Assembly: GCA_947074335.1 (NCBI GenBank)
Contig: CAMTPG010000005.1
Coordinates: forward strand, 1 to 23,900
Length of the DNA stretch: 23,900 nt
Direction: 5' to 3'
From: an uncultured Parabacteroides sp.
GTDB taxonomy: Bacteria; Bacteroidota; Bacteroidia; Bacteroidales; Tannerellaceae
The position numbers were made by a program, and so were the translations under genes. Positions 21,890 through 23,900 of this stretch are shown piece by piece. The notes under the pieces were generated by a model. The model searched no databases and was not told the DNA's origin. It saw nothing but the letters and a program-made list of their open reading frames with translations. Every line of letters starts with the position of its first letter. Within the stretch, counting starts at the first letter, position 1.

Positions 21890-22402
21890 TTAATGATAGC
21901 GCGTTACCATAAATCTGAAAATCTGTCGGGGCTCGCCGTAAATACCCGCTTTGCGGCAGGCAATGTCCAGTTGTTGCTCTACAGTATCAATTCCATCCAG
22001 ATCCGGCAATAGCACACCGCGCTGATATCCGCTGGCTACAATTACACCATATTTTTTCGGATCCAGTTTGTTGATCGAATCAATCTCTTCCGGCTCTCCC
22101 AGAATATCCACCGAGATATCTAAATCGTGCAATTCATTTTTCTGCAACGGTTCAAAACGCGGATCCCGAAAAGCTGCAGATAAGGCATTTGCTGCAATTT
22201 CCTCTTTTAATGATTTTTGAACCGGATAAATGGTTCCGATACAGCCGCGTAAATCACCTTTGGCTGTGTGCAGCGAGACAAAACAGGCTGCCTGTTTTTG
22301 TAAAGCAGACGAAGTGGCCATTACCGGTTGTCGGTTTTCAAAACTGGCGGCAATCACCTCATACGCCCACTTCACCGGTTCTGATTTTGAATGGATAGGC
22401 AT
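21890..22402 (-). CDS. AmmeMemoRadiSam system protein A (AMMECR1-like)
   Basis: The 170-residue product matches the AMMECR1 domain family. The hallmark LRGCIG is at residues 51-56, preceded by ACFVSLHTAKGD and followed by AANALSAAFRDPRFEPLQ and the beta-strand DLDISVDILGEPEEI. The C-terminal GVLLPDLDGIDTVEQQLDIA is also typical. Length is at the lower end of the family. No catalytic function is established for AMMECR1. It is the first gene of the minus-strand trio with the radical SAM and Memo-like proteins. No TAnnTTTG box was found on the minus strand within the gap upstream, so its promoter is unassigned. Confidence 0.9.
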   Translation of the reverse strand: MPIHSKSEPVKWAYEVIAASFENRQPVMATSSALQKQAACFVSLHTAKGDLRGCIGTIYPVQKSLKEEIAANALSAAFRDPRFEPLQKNELHDLDISVDILGEPEEIDSINKLDPKKYGVIVASGYQRGVLLPDLDGIDTVEQQLDIACRKAGIYGEPRQIFRFMVTRYH

Positions 22403-22744
22403 ACTTTTTCCGGATTTATTGGTTTATAACATTTTTCCTCTGAATTAAAACCATCTTCCGGAGCTTTAAGTTTATCGGAGAAGAGCATTTATACCCTGTT
22501 GACGGATTTTACAGGAACAAGATGAGCATGCGATTGATTAAACTATGAGAACAAGATGAATAGTTTCTTTGATAAAATAAGCTCTTTTTGTCTGGTTATG
22601 TGTTTGAATATGTTTTATTTATCTTGTTAATTAACTAAATTAGTCAGGGTGTTCGGTATTTTCATTGAAATTATTCTTTGTTATCCGGATTTTAGTTGTC
22701 CGGATAACTAAGAATGTACAATATACTCTGCTTTTATTATTTAA
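22403..22744. other. 342-bp gap between AMMECR1-like and sialidase genes
   Basis: Both flanking genes are on the minus strand. The gap is AT-rich with no credible gene. It contains an 11-bp direct repeat, GAACAAGATGA, at 22515-22525 and 22549-22559, and a perfect 10-bp inverted repeat near the sialidase end at 22680-22708. I see no exact -7 box for the AMMECR1-like gene. Confidence 0.5.
22680..22708. terminator. Hairpin after the sialidase gene
   Basis: GTTATCCGGA (22680-22689) pairs with TCCGGATAAC (22699-22708) across a 9-base loop. It lies about 37 bp after the sialidase stop in the direction of its transcription, but the next bases are not T-rich. It may be a non-canonical terminator or mRNA-stabilising hairpin, or an operator. 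Confidence 0.45.
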
Positions 22745-23900
22745 TTATTCCCGATACGAAATAATTTCTTCAATCGGAATAGCCTTAAACATCATCTGTG
22801 CCTGACTGCCTTCCCATAAAATGCCGAGTGTTTCAGGATTGATGGTGGTTAAGCAGGAATAGCCAAACGACCCGCCTTCATCAATCAGCGGACCGTTATG
22901 CCATGTTTTTCCCTCATCGTCACTCCACTTGATACGGATATTGTGTCGTTTGTGCTTGTCGTCGGGATTGCTGAAAAACAGATATTTCCCCACACGATGC
23001 AGTGAAGCCATGCAAACCGGTTCCGGCAAAGCCTTGTGCGAGGTGGGATGTTCGGTCCAGGTTAATCCTAAATCGGTTGTGGTATAAACCGCCCGTCCGT
23101 TTTTATCGCCTTTTTCCTGATGATTGCGATTGTCGCGAATATTCAGCATCAGCGAGCCGTCGGATAATTCAACCACGGCGCATTCGGAGGTATTCATGGT
23201 GGCCGGATTCGTTGTGATCCAGGTTTGTCCGCGATCTTTCGAATAGCTGATATTCGAGAAGGATACGCCGGTCGAATCGCGTCCCTGCGTTGGCATAACC
23301 AAAGTGCCGTCTTTCAGATTGATGCCTTGTCCGGGCGCAGGTGCATAAAGCCACCAATGCTCGGGTTTGCTGCGGGTGATATTAACGGGTTCCGACCAGC
23401 TTGCGCCGTCATCATCACTGTATGCCATAATAAACTGTGTGGTTTGATACGGCGAATATCCGCTTTGCGATGCCCGGTTTGTCCATTGATGCTGCCATGC
23501 ATCGCTCGCTTCGGTTAATCCTTCGATGAATTTTCCTTCACTGTCAAGCACACCATGCATCCAGAGTGCCGAAACCCAGATTCGCCCGGTTTGTTCATCC
23601 ACCAGCAGACAGGGATCGCTCACTCCGTTAAATTTCTGAGGCAAACCGCCCCATTCGCCCATATCAAGTACGATTTGCATGGGTTGCCAGGTTGCTCCGT
23701 TATCGAATGAGCGACTGATGCCGATATCGATATGTCCCTGCAGATCGCGACTGTTGTCGTACCTGCAATCGTAAGCAGCAATTAATGTACCGTTGGTTGT
23801 TGTACAAAGAGCAGGTATGCGATAGGTATTTACCTGATCCTGATTTTTGTCTCTTACTACAGATTCTTGTGCGTTTAAGCCGATTGCCGTAAAAAGAAAA
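22745..23900 (-). CDS. Secreted exo-alpha-sialidase, GH33 (N-terminus beyond window)
   Basis: Sialidases of family GH33 release terminal sialic acids from glycans. The frame is open to the right edge; 384 residues are visible, starting with LFTAIGLNAQ, the end of a signal peptide, so only about ten residues are missing. An internal ATG at 23680 is not the start. The YRIP motif (the FRIP variant, first catalytic arginine) is about 25-30 residues in. Five Asp boxes are readable: SFDNGATW, SDDDGASW, SKDRGQTW, TTDLGLTW and SDDEGKTW. Other catalytic regions include SDPCLL, CAVVELSDGSLMLNIRDNR (Glu and Arg) and FGYSCLTTI (likely the nucleophile tyrosine). The catalytic domain follows the signal peptide directly, without the N-terminal carbohydrate-binding domain present in some Bacteroides sialidases. 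Probably periplasmic or surface exposed. Confidence 0.92.
   Translation of the reverse strand, partial: FLFTAIGLNAQESVVRDKNQDQVNTYRIPALCTTTNGTLIAAYDCRYDNSRDLQGHIDIGISRSFDNGATWQPMQIVLDMGEWGGLPQKFNGVSDPCLLVDEQTGRIWVSALWMHGVLDSEGKFIEGLTEASDAWQHQWTNRASQSGYSPYQTTQFIMAYSDDDGASWSEPVNITRSKPEHWWLYAPAPGQGINLKDGTLVMPTQGRDSTGVSFSNISYSKDRGQTWITTNPATMNTSECAVVELSDGSLMLNIRDNRNHQEKGDKNGRAVYTTTDLGLTWTEHPTSHKALPEPVCMASLHRVGKYLFFSNPDDKHKRHNIRIKWSDDEGKTWHNGPLIDEGGSFGYSCLTTINPETLGILWEGSQAQMMFKAIPIEEIISYRE

Noticed and set aside
1..23900. Mobile elements, tRNA or rRNA genes
   Set aside because: I found no transposase or integrase, no flanking terminal repeats with target duplications, and no cloverleaf or rRNA-like sequence.

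Overview
The window is a chromosomal stretch from a member of the Bacteroidetes, most likely order Bacteroidales. The evidence is the RprX/RprY-type two-component pair, an HU-HIG family DNA-binding protein, a NigD-like lipoprotein, a DUF3109 protein, a glycine-lipid (GlsA/GlsB-type) acyltransferase pair, a GH33 sialidase, and several upstream boxes matching the Bacteroidetes sigma-ABfr -7 consensus TAnnTTTG. I cannot name the genus. I see no insertion sequence, prophage, tRNA, rRNA or CRISPR array; apart from the edge-truncated genes the coding sequences look intact.

Layout. 1-4837 (+) is the distal end of the division and cell-wall cluster: murC (5' end outside the window), ftsQ, ftsA, ftsZ, then a YqeY/GatB-like gene, closed by two consecutive hairpins. 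4932-6347 (+) is a CstA-type peptide transporter that converges on the minus-strand rprX-rprY operon (8790-6527). A 329-bp AT-rich divergent region separates rprX from a plus-strand acyltransferase pair (9120-10908) resembling the glycine-lipid synthesis genes glsA-glsB. A bidirectional terminator follows, then minus-strand DUF3109 and gpmI. gpmI diverges from a YgjP-type metallopeptidase gene; the promoters are arranged symmetrically around a perfect inverted repeat. Next come an HU-HIG/winged-helix protein with a striking 22-bp-phased repeat array in its leader (14071-14153), then surE-lpxB, a NigD-like lipoprotein, and an ECF sigma / membrane anti-sigma candidate / DUF4097 beta-solenoid group (17753-20009). 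On the minus strand, 22402-20076 carries the three-gene AmmeMemoRadiSam cassette (AMMECR1-like, radical SAM, Memo-like), whose biochemical role I do not know. The right edge holds a secreted GH33 sialidase that lacks only its extreme N-terminus.

How the parts fit. Most genes are envelope and growth housekeeping: peptidoglycan precursor synthesis and divisome (murC, ftsQAZ), lipid A (lpxB), membrane aminolipids (gls pair), envelope sensing (rprXY and the ECF module), and nutrient scavenging (cstA, sialidase). The two places I consider most worth a second look are the four-fold CAGYTG / A6-tract array, exactly 22 bp per step, between a good promoter and the HU-HIG gene, and the AmmeMemoRadiSam cassette, whose radical SAM member appears to lack a C-terminal cysteine-rich segment I would expect.
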